64,000 bases of DNA, taken from NCBI GenBank assembly GCA_904066235.2, contig CAJFCV020000002.1, positions 4,588,001 to 4,652,000 of the forward strand, read 5' to 3'. The first letter of the stretch is position 1; each line of letters begins with the position of its first letter. The position numbers and the translations under genes are program-made. Positions 24,501 to 35,156 of this stretch are shown in pieces. The stretch comes from Bursaphelenchus xylophilus (lineage: Eukaryota > Nematoda > Chromadorea > Rhabditida > Aphelenchoididae). The notes below the pieces were generated by a model. It searched no databases, was not told the DNA's origin, and saw only the letters and a list, made by a program, of their open reading frames with translations.

Positions 24501-25260
24501 AAAACTCTCGTTCAATTCAAACCGTTTAAAAAAATAAAAAAAAAATCGCCTAGATTCCTTAAAGTCTCCCAGCGTTTACCCCTTACTCTCAACTCCCCTC
24601 CGAGCACCCCGGTTATCCACGTCAATCAGGTGGAATACTTGAGCGACGCAATTATTTCCGCAGGCGGAAGGGGGAAAACAAGAAGATGAAAATCTCGTTT
24701 TTCACCTGAAGCAAAGAAAAAAACTTGAGTATTGTCTTATTCCACCCCAACTCTTTTTTCATTCCTTTACGCCTCAATAAATCTGCCTTCTTACTGAGAT
24801 TTCCAAGACACTAAACTTACTAATGGTCACAAAAGGGTGGAATAAAAGGGGGAATAAGCGGGCGATTTTTTTGAAGTGTTTTTATACGGCTTGCGACGAA
24901 TTTTTGTAAAGCTTACAATAAGTTTCGTCTCGTATTTTACTTGTTTTGGATTATTATTGCACCTTACATCATCATGGGTAATATAAAGTAATTTTTCAAA
25001 TATAATATTTTTGCAAAACATGGCATGATTTTGAGCTAAACATTTCTAAAATTTAGTATCCTAAAGCGTTTTTTTTCAAAATCCGTCACCAGTTTTCGGA
25101 AATTTTACTCAAAGTTTACACTTCCATGTACAGCATAAAAAACGAATTTTCTCTTAAATTTTCGAATTTGAACTAAATTAAGCTTCCCCTCCACCCCGTT
25201 GTGACCTTCAATTTACAGTAAAATGTTCCTAACACCCCCGTTTAACTCTATACTTTAGCT
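21504..25260. other. Intergenic region, no gene supported
   Basis: The left part holds the ShKT gene promoter. Frames around 22,069-23,140 have no domain, signal peptide or splice partner. A pyrimidine-rich stretch lies at about 23,370-23,630. One diverged fragment of repeat family A lies at about 24,360-24,500. Confidence 0.4.
24360..24500. repeat. Diverged fragment of repeat family A
   Basis: The order of short blocks (AATATCTCGGC, TGCTTGCAAA, AAAATTTGGAGAAAATCTGAGTGTC) parallels 10,258-10,376 in the most complete copy, with many substitutions. The outer TIR is degraded. Confidence 0.4.
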
Positions 25261-25596
25261 ATGACCGAAACTTTGGATTTTGACACATCCGAAGAGGCGA
25301 TTATCTCCCCCAAAAAAGTCAGGGTATTGTGATCGAATCCAATGTTGTTTTATCCAGTCACTTCATTCCCTTCCGTTTCCGTTCGCTTTCCTTTTCATTG
25401 TCATTATTTTGGGCGCGAATTCTCAATTTTTAGCAGATACCCATCAAGGATAATATAATTTATATAATTTTAGGCCGATAAGTACAAAATTAGTGTGGAA
25501 TACAATCTCAAAAGAGTGGAGAGTGCCATTGTCGACGTGTTTATGGCCCAGCTTCAAACAAAACGGGTCTACTGTAATATAAGTCAACTTTCGTAA
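25261..25596 (+). CDS. Possible small gene or upstream exons, 61 residues
   Basis: ATG at 25261 opens an acidic exon (25261..25323, MTETLDFDTSEE...) that can splice in phase to 25474..25596 (charged, KISVEYNLKRVESAIVDVF) and then stop. Both borders are plausible. It lies 400 bp upstream of the Rab11-FIP start and on the same strand, so it may be a separate small gene, an alternative 5' end of that gene, or a chance model. No domain recognised. Confidence 0.25.
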
Positions 25597-25997
25597 ACCT
25601 TATCAGTGAATGAGCTACCTCCGACAGGTAAGATCTCTAAAATTATTGGTCACAAAACATTCAATTTATCTATGAACCAACCTCAGTTTACATCAACTTC
25701 TCTTCTTCCAAAATTTCGTCGAATACGCCAAGATTTTCTCAAAATTTTGTAATAATGACGTATTTTTTGGATGGTTCCTCGGATTTCCAAACTTTTTCTT
25801 TTTTTTCAATCCCTTTTTGCAAATATTTGCGGATCAAGCTCGCCTCTTCTCCTTTATTTGGCCATAGCCGTATCTCGAGACCTGTTTTCGGGAATCGGAA
25901 ACCTTTTCCGCCCATCCAATTTCGAAATTTTCCTTCCGAAGCGCTGATTCTGACGGATTTCGTTGTTTCTATTGACTTTTACTACCTGAACTGCGTC

Positions 25998-28900
25998 ATG
26001 GAGGTGCCGCAGATCGTACTTGACCATGAAGATGAGGTAAATTGGGGATTCGGTTTTTAGTTTTATGGTTTTTAATGGGTTTGGACCTTATTTTACGTAG
26101 GTGTTTGATAAACTTGGTGCCTAAATTATGGTTTTTTGCTGAAATTGTCGACGAATATGGGTAAAATAAAAATATAGCAAGAATATGTGCTTGTCTTTCT
26201 GTAGATGTCTTTCTTCTTTCAAATTCTCCCTCAATTCGATAAATTAAAATAAAACGGATGTTATCCATTATTAACCTGAATATTTGTTTTCAGGAGCGGA
26301 TCCGGAGTGCATTCAGGCCGCCGAGTCCGATGGGTCTTGAAGCCGGTTCAGCGAGTTCGACGGCGGTGGCGTCGCGACTGTTCGCCCGTTCGCGGAAGAA
26401 TTCGTATTCCTCGGAGCCGGAGCTCATCCAGATCGATGGAAGTGCCAGCGATCCCGCCGATCCGATGGGGAGTATGGCGATTGAGGTGAGTGGTTTTGAG
26501 ATATTCGAGGATTCTGAAGCTTTAGGAAAGAGAAGGGGTCATATCTCGAAGATTTGTATTCTACTTAAGGGATGGAGCTAATATAATATGGAAGAGTGCG
26601 AATCATTTGTTTTTTCTATAAGAAGGGTTTACAACCTCTCCAGCGGTATTCTGGAACCTTCAAAGGCAACAGATCCTAATTTAGGTTAGAATGCCATTTT
26701 TTATGTTATACCTGATTGATTTATACTGCGAACTTTTCTCATGGTAGCTAGTGTAATCCCAGCGATATTCCCTTGAAGTCATTGTTTTCTTACACAAGCA
26801 TTACACTCTTTGAAAAGCTTCAAGTGGATGTATATTATCATAAATTATGCAAATGAGCTAATGCCAAAATTTGACCGCCGGCAGATTAATCATTCCGCAA
26901 ATTACCTCGAGCGCACTTCTCTGTGGATTTCCCTCTCTTTTTATGATACCCGTCAATTGTGGCGTTAGATTTATATCTTCACCCATCAAGGAGAAGAAAA
27001 AAAAGTATTTGTGAGGGATAGGCGTGGAAAGCTGGGGTTTATTTCGGTTCGAAAAGTTCGAAGAGATAAGGAAAACAGCGTTCACTCGGTTTTTGTGTGG
27101 ATCTGACATTTGGTTTATGAGTCATGTGTCAAATCTCAAGGCCGTAATCAAAGCGGCCGAAAACGAATTAATTAAAGCGGCTCTCGGAGGTGATTCCATA
27201 ACAAATGACGTGGAGATTTATGCCCTCTTTTTGTCATTCTCTGGCTCGTCTTTATGTCATGAGAATTTTCTTTCATCTCCAACTGGGATGGGCTGGATTT
27301 TAGGAGGTTGTTTCAAAAAAAAAAAAAAAAAAAATCATTTTGGTACCTGGTACAATATAATTCCAAAAATTTTTTGTTGGATGATGGCTTAATTCCTATT
27401 CGAAATAAAAGAGTATGCTCTAAAATAATCTTTACTTCTGTTTTTACCCACCTTTCTGTGGTAAAACTCCTTTATTTTGCCTCGTTATTTATCACCACCC
27501 ACATTTTCACTTTCTGGAATGAATAATTTCCCCTTGAGGTCAAAAAATCGTCCGTTTTATGATTCGTTCTGCCTGCGGAGTCTTACGTATCGCCTCCCAT
27601 AAACGGAAGGGATTCCCTCTCGCCCCCTCCGCTCCAATTTTCTCGCCCCTCTTCATCTACCTGAGCAGCTTTTTATAACGAAAGCCAGGTACATGAGACT
27701 CCCAGAGAGAGCGCTTGCCCTAAAGAGAGAGCGCCAGGGATCGAGAAACGAGCGAGGCTTTGTTTTAAAAGTGCGCGATTCGAAAAATAAAATTTTTTGG
27801 AGCGCTTTGTCGAGACTGGTCAAGTGTCAAAAAGCGGTTTTAAACGGTGTTGGATTAGGCGGAAGGGAGGGCGACCAGTATTGTTTTTTGAAATTTTAAT
27901 GAGAGGATATGTTTGGCAGAGAGTAATCGGGGATTTATTGAGCAAAAAAGGAAGTGGAGCTTTATGAAATTTTGGTAAAATACGCCTCACTTCTCTTTTT
28001 TGGTAGTAAATCGAGTTTTGAAGGGTTTATTTGATAAATTCTAGCGTGTTATGGAAGTAGGCGCAATATTTTTGCTGTAAAAACAACGTAACTGAATCAT
28101 AACCGACTTTTTTCGACTTTACTCTCCGTATTTTCGACGTTTCTGCTCGTTACGGAGGGTATTTAACTCGAGGGTTAATGGTTGGAGGCTGTTTATGAGG
28201 TTCCAAGGAGTCTGTGAGATTATACAGTGGGTTAAAGGAAAAATGAAGCTTTTTGGATGGTAAGAAGTGCCGGGTACGATAGTAAAAGATGACAAGTTTC
28301 TTTTAGCTGTAACTCCACAGATGGTTGATTGTTTTTCTATGGATAACGAAAAACTATCAACTCGCTGTTGTTTTATAGCTAATAGAAACTTGGCATCTTT
28401 TACTATCTTACCCTGTATTGTTCAAGAGACAAAGTGCCGTGTTTTACCCGTCAAAAGGCATAATTCTTCTTTTTAAAACCAACTTTGCAGTCTGATTGAC
28501 TCTTCGGATCATATAAGGAGGCTTCAACCGTTTACCCTTGGATCAATACCTTTTCCAGAATTTTTGTATCTTCCGTTGTTGAAAATTGCGTTTCTATAAC
28601 AAAGTTCATCATAAAATTCTTATTGTTCTTTCATCTACAAATTAATATCACTTCTTTTTTTTCTCAAAATCGATTGGAATTCCCTGAGGGAAAATGGTTG
28701 CATGCCTCCGAAACTAATTTATCAAACGATTTGCTCGGAATTTTTTGTACGAAATTTGGGAAAAGGTGTGTTCCAACCATTCTTTTTTGAATCGCCTCGG
28801 GGGAAAACGGAGAAATTTAAAAAAATCCGAAAAAATCGGCTGGATTTATGGAGAAATGCGGAGATTTTTCTGTTTGACGCTACTTTTTATAACGTTTTCC

Positions 28901-31900
28901 GGTGCTTCCGAAACTGGGATTGTTTTAAAGTGGCGATTTTTATTGGAATTTTGTCTAGTTTGGCGTTAAGATGAGTTATTTTATATTATACTTGACCATA
29001 ATACATAAAGTAATATATATGTGGTCCGAAAATCGGATTATGAAACGATTTCCCACATAAATATGTCTTCCCAATCACATTTTCACCACATTTTCTGCTC
29101 GAAATTTGTTTGAACTTATTTCTCGTTCGTTCAAAACAGTTGGATAGTCTTTTTTTCGTCTATCCCCACTTGAAAAGTTTTTCGAAAATCGTGTCGAACG
29201 GGTTTTTGACGATGTTTTGATCCGAAGTAGCAGTTTTCCTTGACTTGTCAATCGATTTGGCCAAATTTATGGCAAATTATGAGAAATTCCAATTTTTTGA
29301 TTTGATTTGCTTCGGTTTCTGATGTTCTTGTCTAAGTTTCGGTCGATTATTAGTCTGTAAAATCGTTTGAGTTTGATTTGTTTTTGTTTACAAATAGAAA
29401 TTTACAGGTGTTGGGTGGAATTCGATTTGAAGGCAAGCTTGGGTATTAATTCATCTCAAATAGGATGATTCTAGATGAAGAAGAAGTTGATCAGGTATTA
29501 AAAATTAAATATTGACGGGCAGAGAAGGTGGTATTAGCAGTGTAATTTATTTTTATGGTGGCTAAAATACAGCAAAGATTAGTAAATTACATAGACAATC
29601 GATTTTTTTGGGGATTTTTTTAATGAAATTAGTTATAATTGACCCTAATTTTCCAATTTCAGCTGAGTTCCCTATCAAAACGGTTGTCGGAATGCCAAGA
29701 AGAGAAGAGTCTCCTCAATGAGGAGCGAACCCGCCTCAGGGCAGACAATAATATGCTCCAGGAACGCATCCACAGCCTCGAAGATCAGTTCGCGACGGCC
29801 GAATCCCACTTCGAACAACGACTGGAGTCGGAAAAACAACGGGCCAAAGAAGCGATTCAACGGGCGGAAAGGGAGAAACAATTGGAATTGGAGAATCTGC
29901 AGTACAGAAAACAAGTCCTGGAAAGGGATTTGGAGAATGCGAGGAAGGAATGCAAGAGGATACAGGAAGAAAACGATGATTGGCAGAGCAGATTCTCAAA
30001 ACAGCAGAATGAATTGGAAGAGTACAAAAGGTTGAGTGAGGAACTCGAAAAGGAAAAGAAATTGCTCAGAGCACAGTTTGAAACGTAAGCAGTTACTTTG
30101 ATATCAATTTTGGGGGATTACTGATCATTTTAGTTTGAAAAAGTTGGACCTTGTACATGACGAAGCCATTTTTTTAATTTTTTTTTGTTTTTTGATTGAA
30201 GGCTAGATTACAGATGTTGTATTTTTGGGTATGATGTTTTGAAAGGAGTGTCTTTCTTCTAGGAAATTGATTTGTAATTGGAGTTTTGTTTTGGAAATAT
30301 TATTCTTCAGGGATTTTCATACATTGATTTTAATTTTTTTAAATCTTGTTTTTTTAGATATCGAAAAGAAGCAGAAGAAGAGCTTCAAGTTCATCAGGAT
30401 CACCTGGATCAGCTGTCTCAACAAACCGACGAATTACGGGAAATGCACAGCGGAACGAGGCAACGACATGGATCAGTGGACTTGGTAAGTGAATTGAGGT
30501 CATTATAAAGCTATTGAATTTATTTTTGAGGTCAATTTGGACGAGAAATTTTATTAAATTTGCTATTGATGTCACTATTTTAGATCCAAGAGCTCGAAAT
30601 GCGATGTGAATCGTTAAAACACGAAAATAAAGAGCTCCGCGAGTCCAATGAAGAACTAAAAGCCCAAATCTTAACGCAATCAGTGCAATCTGGACAAATG
30701 TTGCTGGCAAACGGACCGTCGTTGGCCGCGGAATTGAGTGGAATGGACTCGGATGAGGTCGGTAGACTGGGAGCGAGCCCGGATTCAACTCACGAAGCAC
30801 TTCGGGTCGAGAAACAAGAGGTCTTTTTTCGTTTTTTTCTTCGTTTTATGCTTTGCTTCGTGGTCTGGATGTGTCGCGGACTGGGCTTCTTTGGCGTCAT
30901 GAAGCTGTTCTGGCGAGCCTATTAGTGACAGGGTTACTGTAGTTTTTTTGTAGCGAATTTTAAAGCCGTTGACGGACTTTCGAACCGGTTTTTAGCATTT
31001 TTTTTCAAAAATTTTTCAAATTTCTAACAAGGAAAGTACTTCTATGGGGTATGGAGTTACAGGTCGAGTCATATATCAAAAAATTCGCAAAATTTTTCTG
31101 ATTCAGAATATGTAAAAATTAGCTGCCTAATTTTAGTTTGTAAGGGCGAAAAAATCCTCAGAACTTTTCTCGCAACACCATGAAAATGCGCATTTTTTAC
31201 ATTGCAACTGCTAATTAAGGTGTAGTATAAATTAAATTTGATATTTTAAAGCTTGTAAAGATACCAGTGTTTACTTTAACTCAAAAACAAGCTTTTGATT
31301 TGGTAAAAACTTGGTCAAAAAGGCATTTGTGTGGTGTTTCGAGAAAAGTTCCGAGGGTTTTTTCACCCTTACAGACCAAAATTAGGCAGCAAATTTTTAC
31401 ATATTCTGAATCAGAAAAATTTTGCGAATTTTTTGATGTATGACTCGACCTGTAACTCCACACCCCATAGAAGTACTTTCCTTGTAAAATTTTTCAAATT
31501 TTTATCCCAAAAATTTCACCTCAATTTACCCAAAGAAGCTCACTGTGATCTCCAATCTTTGTTAATGTAATATTTATTTCCTAACTTTTATGTTTTGGTA
31601 CAACCAACAAGGAACTTTTAATAACAACTGCTTCTTTTTTCTGAGGGTTTCTTTCCTCCCTATCGCTTATTTAAATTTCCGGTGTGCATGGTGCTTGTGG
31701 TAATGGTGCTATTAGTTTTTATTTTTTATTTTTTTTGTTGGAAAAATTAATTTTTTGGGCAAAAATTTTATGTTGAAGTTGGACCGCTTCTGGCTTGATT
31801 TTGGTTTGTTTGGTGCACTGTAACGTTGCGTTGAAGAAAGACCTTGAGTTTCAGATGCGATAACAGAGACCGGAGTGCGAGAGGGAGTACTAATCAGGGT

Positions 31901-32294
31901 TGAAAAACTAATTTTTTACCCTTGGTAACACAAAAATATATTAGAATTAAGCCATTTCCTACGGAAAAACTAGGTTTTTAGCCGAGAAATTACGAGTTTT
32001 AGTCGGAAATTGAATTAAAATTGCTTTTAGGACAGTCTTTTACATCTATTAATATCTAAAAATTACTTTTTAACTTCTATTTTTGGTTATTTACCCTAAA
32101 TTTTGTCGTTTTAGTTGATGAAAGCCCTTCACGAACAAGAGCTCTGCAATCAACACCTCCGCAAATACATCGATGGAATCTTGTTGCGAGTGGTCGAACT
32201 GTACCCCGAGATCCTGGAAGTGGCCTCGTCTTCGTCGTGCCATCAAAGCGAGCCCGAGAAAACGGTCTCGACAGCAACAACTGAAGCCCATTGA
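25998..32294 (+). CDS. Rab11 family-interacting protein, class II (nuf / Rab11-FIP3/4-like)
   Basis: Exons 25998..26036, 26294..26485, 29663..30084, 30358..30484, 30584..30820 and 32115..32294 join in phase to 398 residues. The N-terminal 77 residues are disordered, Ser/Pro-rich. Residues 78 to about 300 form a long coiled coil (heptads in LSSLSKRLSECQEEKSLL and the Glu/Lys/Arg-rich exon 3). The C-terminus has the Rab11-binding domain: SLAAELSGMDSDE before the last intron, then LMKALHEQE and HLRKYIDGILL...YPEILEV in the last exon. Family knowledge: class II FIPs dimerise through this coiled coil and bind Rab11/Arf6 to guide recycling endosomes in cytokinesis and polarity. EF-hands seen in vertebrate FIP3 are not visible here. 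One donor (30821, GTCTTT) is weak. A 3.2-kb intron follows exon 2. The most 5' exon is the least certain. Confidence 0.85.
26486..29662. other. Long intron 2 of the Rab11-FIP gene
   Basis: About 3.2 kb, far larger than most introns in this window. It contains a 19-20 base poly-A run near 27,316 and a pyrimidine-rich, promoter-like area around 27,560-27,700. Frames at 27,024-27,392 and 28,702-28,974 lack any support. A candidate alternative first exon lies at 29,465. Confidence 0.5.
29465..29494 (+). other. Candidate alternative first coding exon of Rab11-FIP
   Basis: ATG followed by nine codons (MILDEEEVDQ) ends exactly at a GTATTA donor in phase 0, the phase needed to join exon 3 at 29663. 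A TAG acceptor-like triplet precedes it. It would give a short isoform lacking the disordered N-terminus but keeping the coiled coil and Rab11-binding domain. Confidence 0.35.
31027..31485. mobile_element. Foldback MITE inside a Rab11-FIP intron, about 459 bp
   Basis: Two arms of about 150 bp are near-perfect inverted copies, starting ACAAGGAAAGTACTTC and running through GAGTTACAGGTCGAGTCAT and TTTTCTGATTCAGAATATG. The loop is about 160 bp. TA dinucleotides flank or overlap both ends. No coding capacity. It sits in the intron between 30,821 and 32,114, so transcripts would contain a long hairpin until splicing. Confidence 0.75.
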
Positions 32295-32732
32295 CAATTT
32301 TGGGGCGTGAATAAGGGAGAGAAGACGTGTAAATGCGGAGGAAGTTGTGGGTCGGAGTGCAGCCGCTGCTCCAGCCCGGAGGCCAGCACCGCCTCGACAA
32401 CGCTGAGCACGGCCAGAAGTCCGGAGAAGCCGAACGATTCGGTGTTTGGATCGCTGAGAGCAGCCCTGGCCTATGCCTCGTTCCGCAAACCCCCCAAACC
32501 ATCCACCTCTCCCACGTTCACGTCCGAGCAATGGTCCATCCCAGAAGAGCCGAGGTCACGCTCGGTAGACGGAGAAGCCCCACAGTCGCTGGGATCGAAA
32601 CTTTATTCGTATCTACCGAGTGCAAGGTTCTTCCGAAGAAGCCCTCCAAAAGACCAGAAAATAGAACTGGAAGCGAAAGAAGGCGAAGAAATTAGGCCTT
32701 CCCCGCCTCCACCAGACCCTGTGATCAAATAA
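32295..32732 (+). CDS. In-frame open extension after the Rab11-FIP stop codon
   Basis: Directly after the TGA at 32292-32294 the same frame stays open for 145 codons to a TAA at 32730. The translation looks protein-like, not UTR-like: a cysteine block (CKCGGSCGSECSRC) near the start, then Ser/Pro/Lys-rich sequence such as RKPPKPSTSPTFT and a PSPPPPDP end. GC content is higher than in normal flanks. Possible explanations are stop-codon readthrough (TGA followed by C), removal of an in-frame 51-nt intron (GT at 32265 to AG at 32315) that contains the stop, or a composition-driven open frame in the 3' UTR. The acceptor of that intron is poor. Confidence 0.4.
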   Translation, partial: QFWGVNKGEKTCKCGGSCGSECSRCSSPEASTASTTLSTARSPEKPNDSVFGSLRAALAYASFRKPPKPSTSPTFTSEQWSIPEEPRSRSVDGEAPQSLGSKLYSYLPSARFFRRSPPKDQKIELEAKEGEEIRPSPPPPDPVIK

Positions 32733-33561
32733 GAAGTGGTTACTATAGTTCTTACTGTATTTTTTATCGATTTTTTTATTTGGAGAGAATTTTTTACCAT
32801 TTTTTTCAAGTTTTGAGCTTCCAGCCCTTTTTTTGTTTTATTCCCCTAGTTTGGTTAGTTATTTTGTAAGTTTTTTATAGTTTTGGCGAGTGCATCTTGT
32901 GATATTCGATATTGATCCTCTCCATTCTGTCGATAGCTCTCCCCTCAAAGTCAATGGCTTTAATTCCGAACATTTAAATTGTAATGGCTGCGACTATTAC
33001 ACTTTTGGTTGCATTTGTAACCACTTTGCTTTCATTTTCCCGAATTTGGAGCAATTTTTGTTCACAAATAGTTGTAGCTAACTTTGTAACGTCTTTAGAC
33101 GATCTATTCTATATTGTTTGTCCTTATAAATTATTCCATGTCGTGTTGTACAAATATAAACAGTAATTTTGACAGTGTTGTGGTATGTAAAAATATTTGC
33201 TACTGTAATTTTGTAAATAGTAGTGTAAAGCTGAATATTGTGATTGTAAATTTGAATACGAGGGTTGAACCGACCCTGAACGCCGTCCAATGTCGAAGGG
33301 ATTCCGTGTAGAACCGGTTTGAGGTGGGTATTCATCATCTACTACAAGTGAATGAAGCCTCAATTTCTCGACCGACTGAATCATTCGACCATTTTTATAA
33401 GTGTTTCTACGAAATTTGTGATCTAAACGTTGTGTTTATAGGTATTATTTCTAGTTGTGAAATTTCTTTTCATCAATTATATTGCACTAAACGTATCAGA
33501 TTTAAAACAAAATTTCTTGTATCTTAACCATACATTTTTACTCAATTTATCAATTATGTAC

Positions 33562-33567
33562 AATAAA
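33562..33567 (+). promoter_or_regulatory. Likely polyadenylation signal for Rab11-FIP
   Basis: AATAAA just before the convergent BTB-MSP gene ends. If used, the 3' UTR is about 0.8-1.3 kb long, depending on which stop codon is real. Confidence 0.35.
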
Positions 33568-33584
33568 CAACGCCAGAAATTTGT

Positions 33585-34640
33585 TTAGTAGTTTACCACA
33601 GGTAGAGACAGCTTGCCATCAGCTTCTTTGGCCATGTAATCCATCCTATACGTGATTCCAATCGATGTTTTATCGAAATGAGCGGACGTTTTAGTAGCTG
33701 AAACGGTTACCGATCCTTTAGGAGGTACAACAAGACAGTATTTGTCGAGTTTAAAGTATCTGGCATCAACATCAATCTCGCAAAAAGTTGCATCAGCTGG
33801 GTTTCGATTAGTTATCGCGAATTCTAAAAGGAAATGCCAATAATTTGATATAATCTTACTTGAACGCGTCTCAGTTCGACGCAACATTATGGAAGAAGGT
33901 TTCACAGAGATCTGGACTGTTTTCGGAGAGTCATAACTTGGCAATCTCAAGGCTTTCGGACATGGAATCTCCTCGTTAAAGCCGTTGAATCGATAAAATC
34001 CAAATTGAAAACATTTCCTGAGCAGAAGTGGCAATTCCAATTCATAAGCCAAGTCCAGACGATCCTTGAGCCCTTTCAATTCCAGATTCTCAGCCAGTAC
34101 TGCTTCACAATGATCCTAAAGCCAGAAGAAATGTAAAATAATATAACCTTACCTTCAGATCCCGCAACTCGTACCGATGAGCCAATTCGACCACCTTCCG
34201 AGCAATATCAACATCGTCCACACTCCAATTGTTGGAGATGTGATTCAGCATGGCCTCAACTGCAAAGGGATCATCGTCTAGGGTCATTTCCCCGTCTATC
34301 GTCTCCCTCATACTCGACTCCAACATTCGGCAAAAAACTTGCGATTTTGAAGCCAACAAAAGTCTGGAGGCCTAAAACTTTAAAGTGAAATAGACCCTTA
34401 GGACTTACATTGAATTCCCTACCACCAGCAATCACCTTGAAGTCGGTGAGATTTGAACTTTTCAGTAATTGATTGGAGACGTCGTAGGTCTCACCCGAGT
34501 TTACTAAAATTCAAAGTGTTATTCGCAAAAAATAGGGGGTAAATCTAGGATCCTTCCATCTGAATCTACTTGCATTTTCTTTCAATCTCCATTTTCAACA
34601 AATTATTGATCCGACTGGCGTTGGAACCAGTAAAATCCAT
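33585..34640 (-). CDS. BTB domain protein with C-terminal MSP-like domain, 5 exons
   Basis: Exons 34574..34640, 34409..34503, 34153..34371, 33860..34115 and 33585..33823 join in phase to 291 residues. Residues about 30-130 are a BTB/POZ fold: SNLTDFKVIAGGREF, ASRLLLASKSQVFCRMLES, then ARKVVELAHRYELRDLK. A BACK-like helical piece follows. Residues about 190-291 resemble the major-sperm-protein fold: SVKPSSIMLRRTET, FAITNRNPADATF, VVPPKGSVTV and the end LPVVNY. BTB proteins usually dimerise and recruit cullin-3; MSP domains are beta-sandwiches that dimerise or bind FFAT-like motifs. Intron 1 uses a GC-AG donor (GCAAGT). Introns 2-4 are 37, 37 and 36 bp. The 36-bp intron has no stop in frame, so retention would add 12 residues. 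The start lies 8 bp from a large palindrome. Confidence 0.82.
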
Positions 34641-35084
34641 GATTATAATTAAAACACGATTTTTGAGTCACTGAATCAGCCGCCAATTAGGCGTGGACAT
34701 AGGAAAAAATCGATTTTGAGTTTTTGATTTTAAAATGACTGTAGGCATCCTATAAACATAATGCTGAAATATTTTTGCCCAATTCCTTCGTTAACCTACT
34801 GTAATTTACAATTTAATGATTTTAGAGTAATCTACCATTACAAGAAAACTACTGATTAGAAATGGCTGAAATTGGCAATACTTATGTTTTAGGCCATGCC
34901 CGTCATAATAGACATGGAATTTTGACAGTCGGGTTACTGTAACACACCGTAATGTGGGTTCGGCCGCACAAATTCGGCCCTAAAAAAGTTATTTCTCAAA
35001 TGCCGCAGCTGATTTTTACATATGTTAATCAGCGTAAAATTCTGCCCTATAAACATTAAAAAAAAGTGTAAAAAGCCATGATCC

Positions 35085-35156
35085 GTTTTTCGTGGTATAG
35101 TGGATTTTGGCCAAATTTAGTAATCCAAGGGTCGCGAGTTCGATCCCCGTGGAAGC
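35085..35156 (+). ncRNA. tRNA-like sequence, left arm of palindrome
   Basis: Box A-like TGGTATAGTGG at 35093-35103 and box B-like GAGTTCGATCC at 35136-35146 are spaced as in tRNA genes. The ends (GTTTTTC and GGAAGC) can pair with wobble pairs as an acceptor stem, and a T-arm forms with one mismatch. No canonical anticodon arm can be drawn, so this is not an intact tRNA. It is better seen as a tRNA-derived (SINE-like) cassette with a possible internal pol III promoter. Confidence 0.45.

Noticed and set aside
27024..27392. 122-codon plus-strand frame in the Rab11-FIP intron
   Set aside because: It runs into a poly-A tract (Lys run), has no domain, and its phase does not fit neighbouring exons.
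32077..32531. Two long overlapping minus-strand open frames (141 and 146 codons)
   Set aside because: They lie antisense to the last Rab11-FIP exon and its extension. They arise from codon periodicity in GC-richer coding DNA and show no domain or start context.
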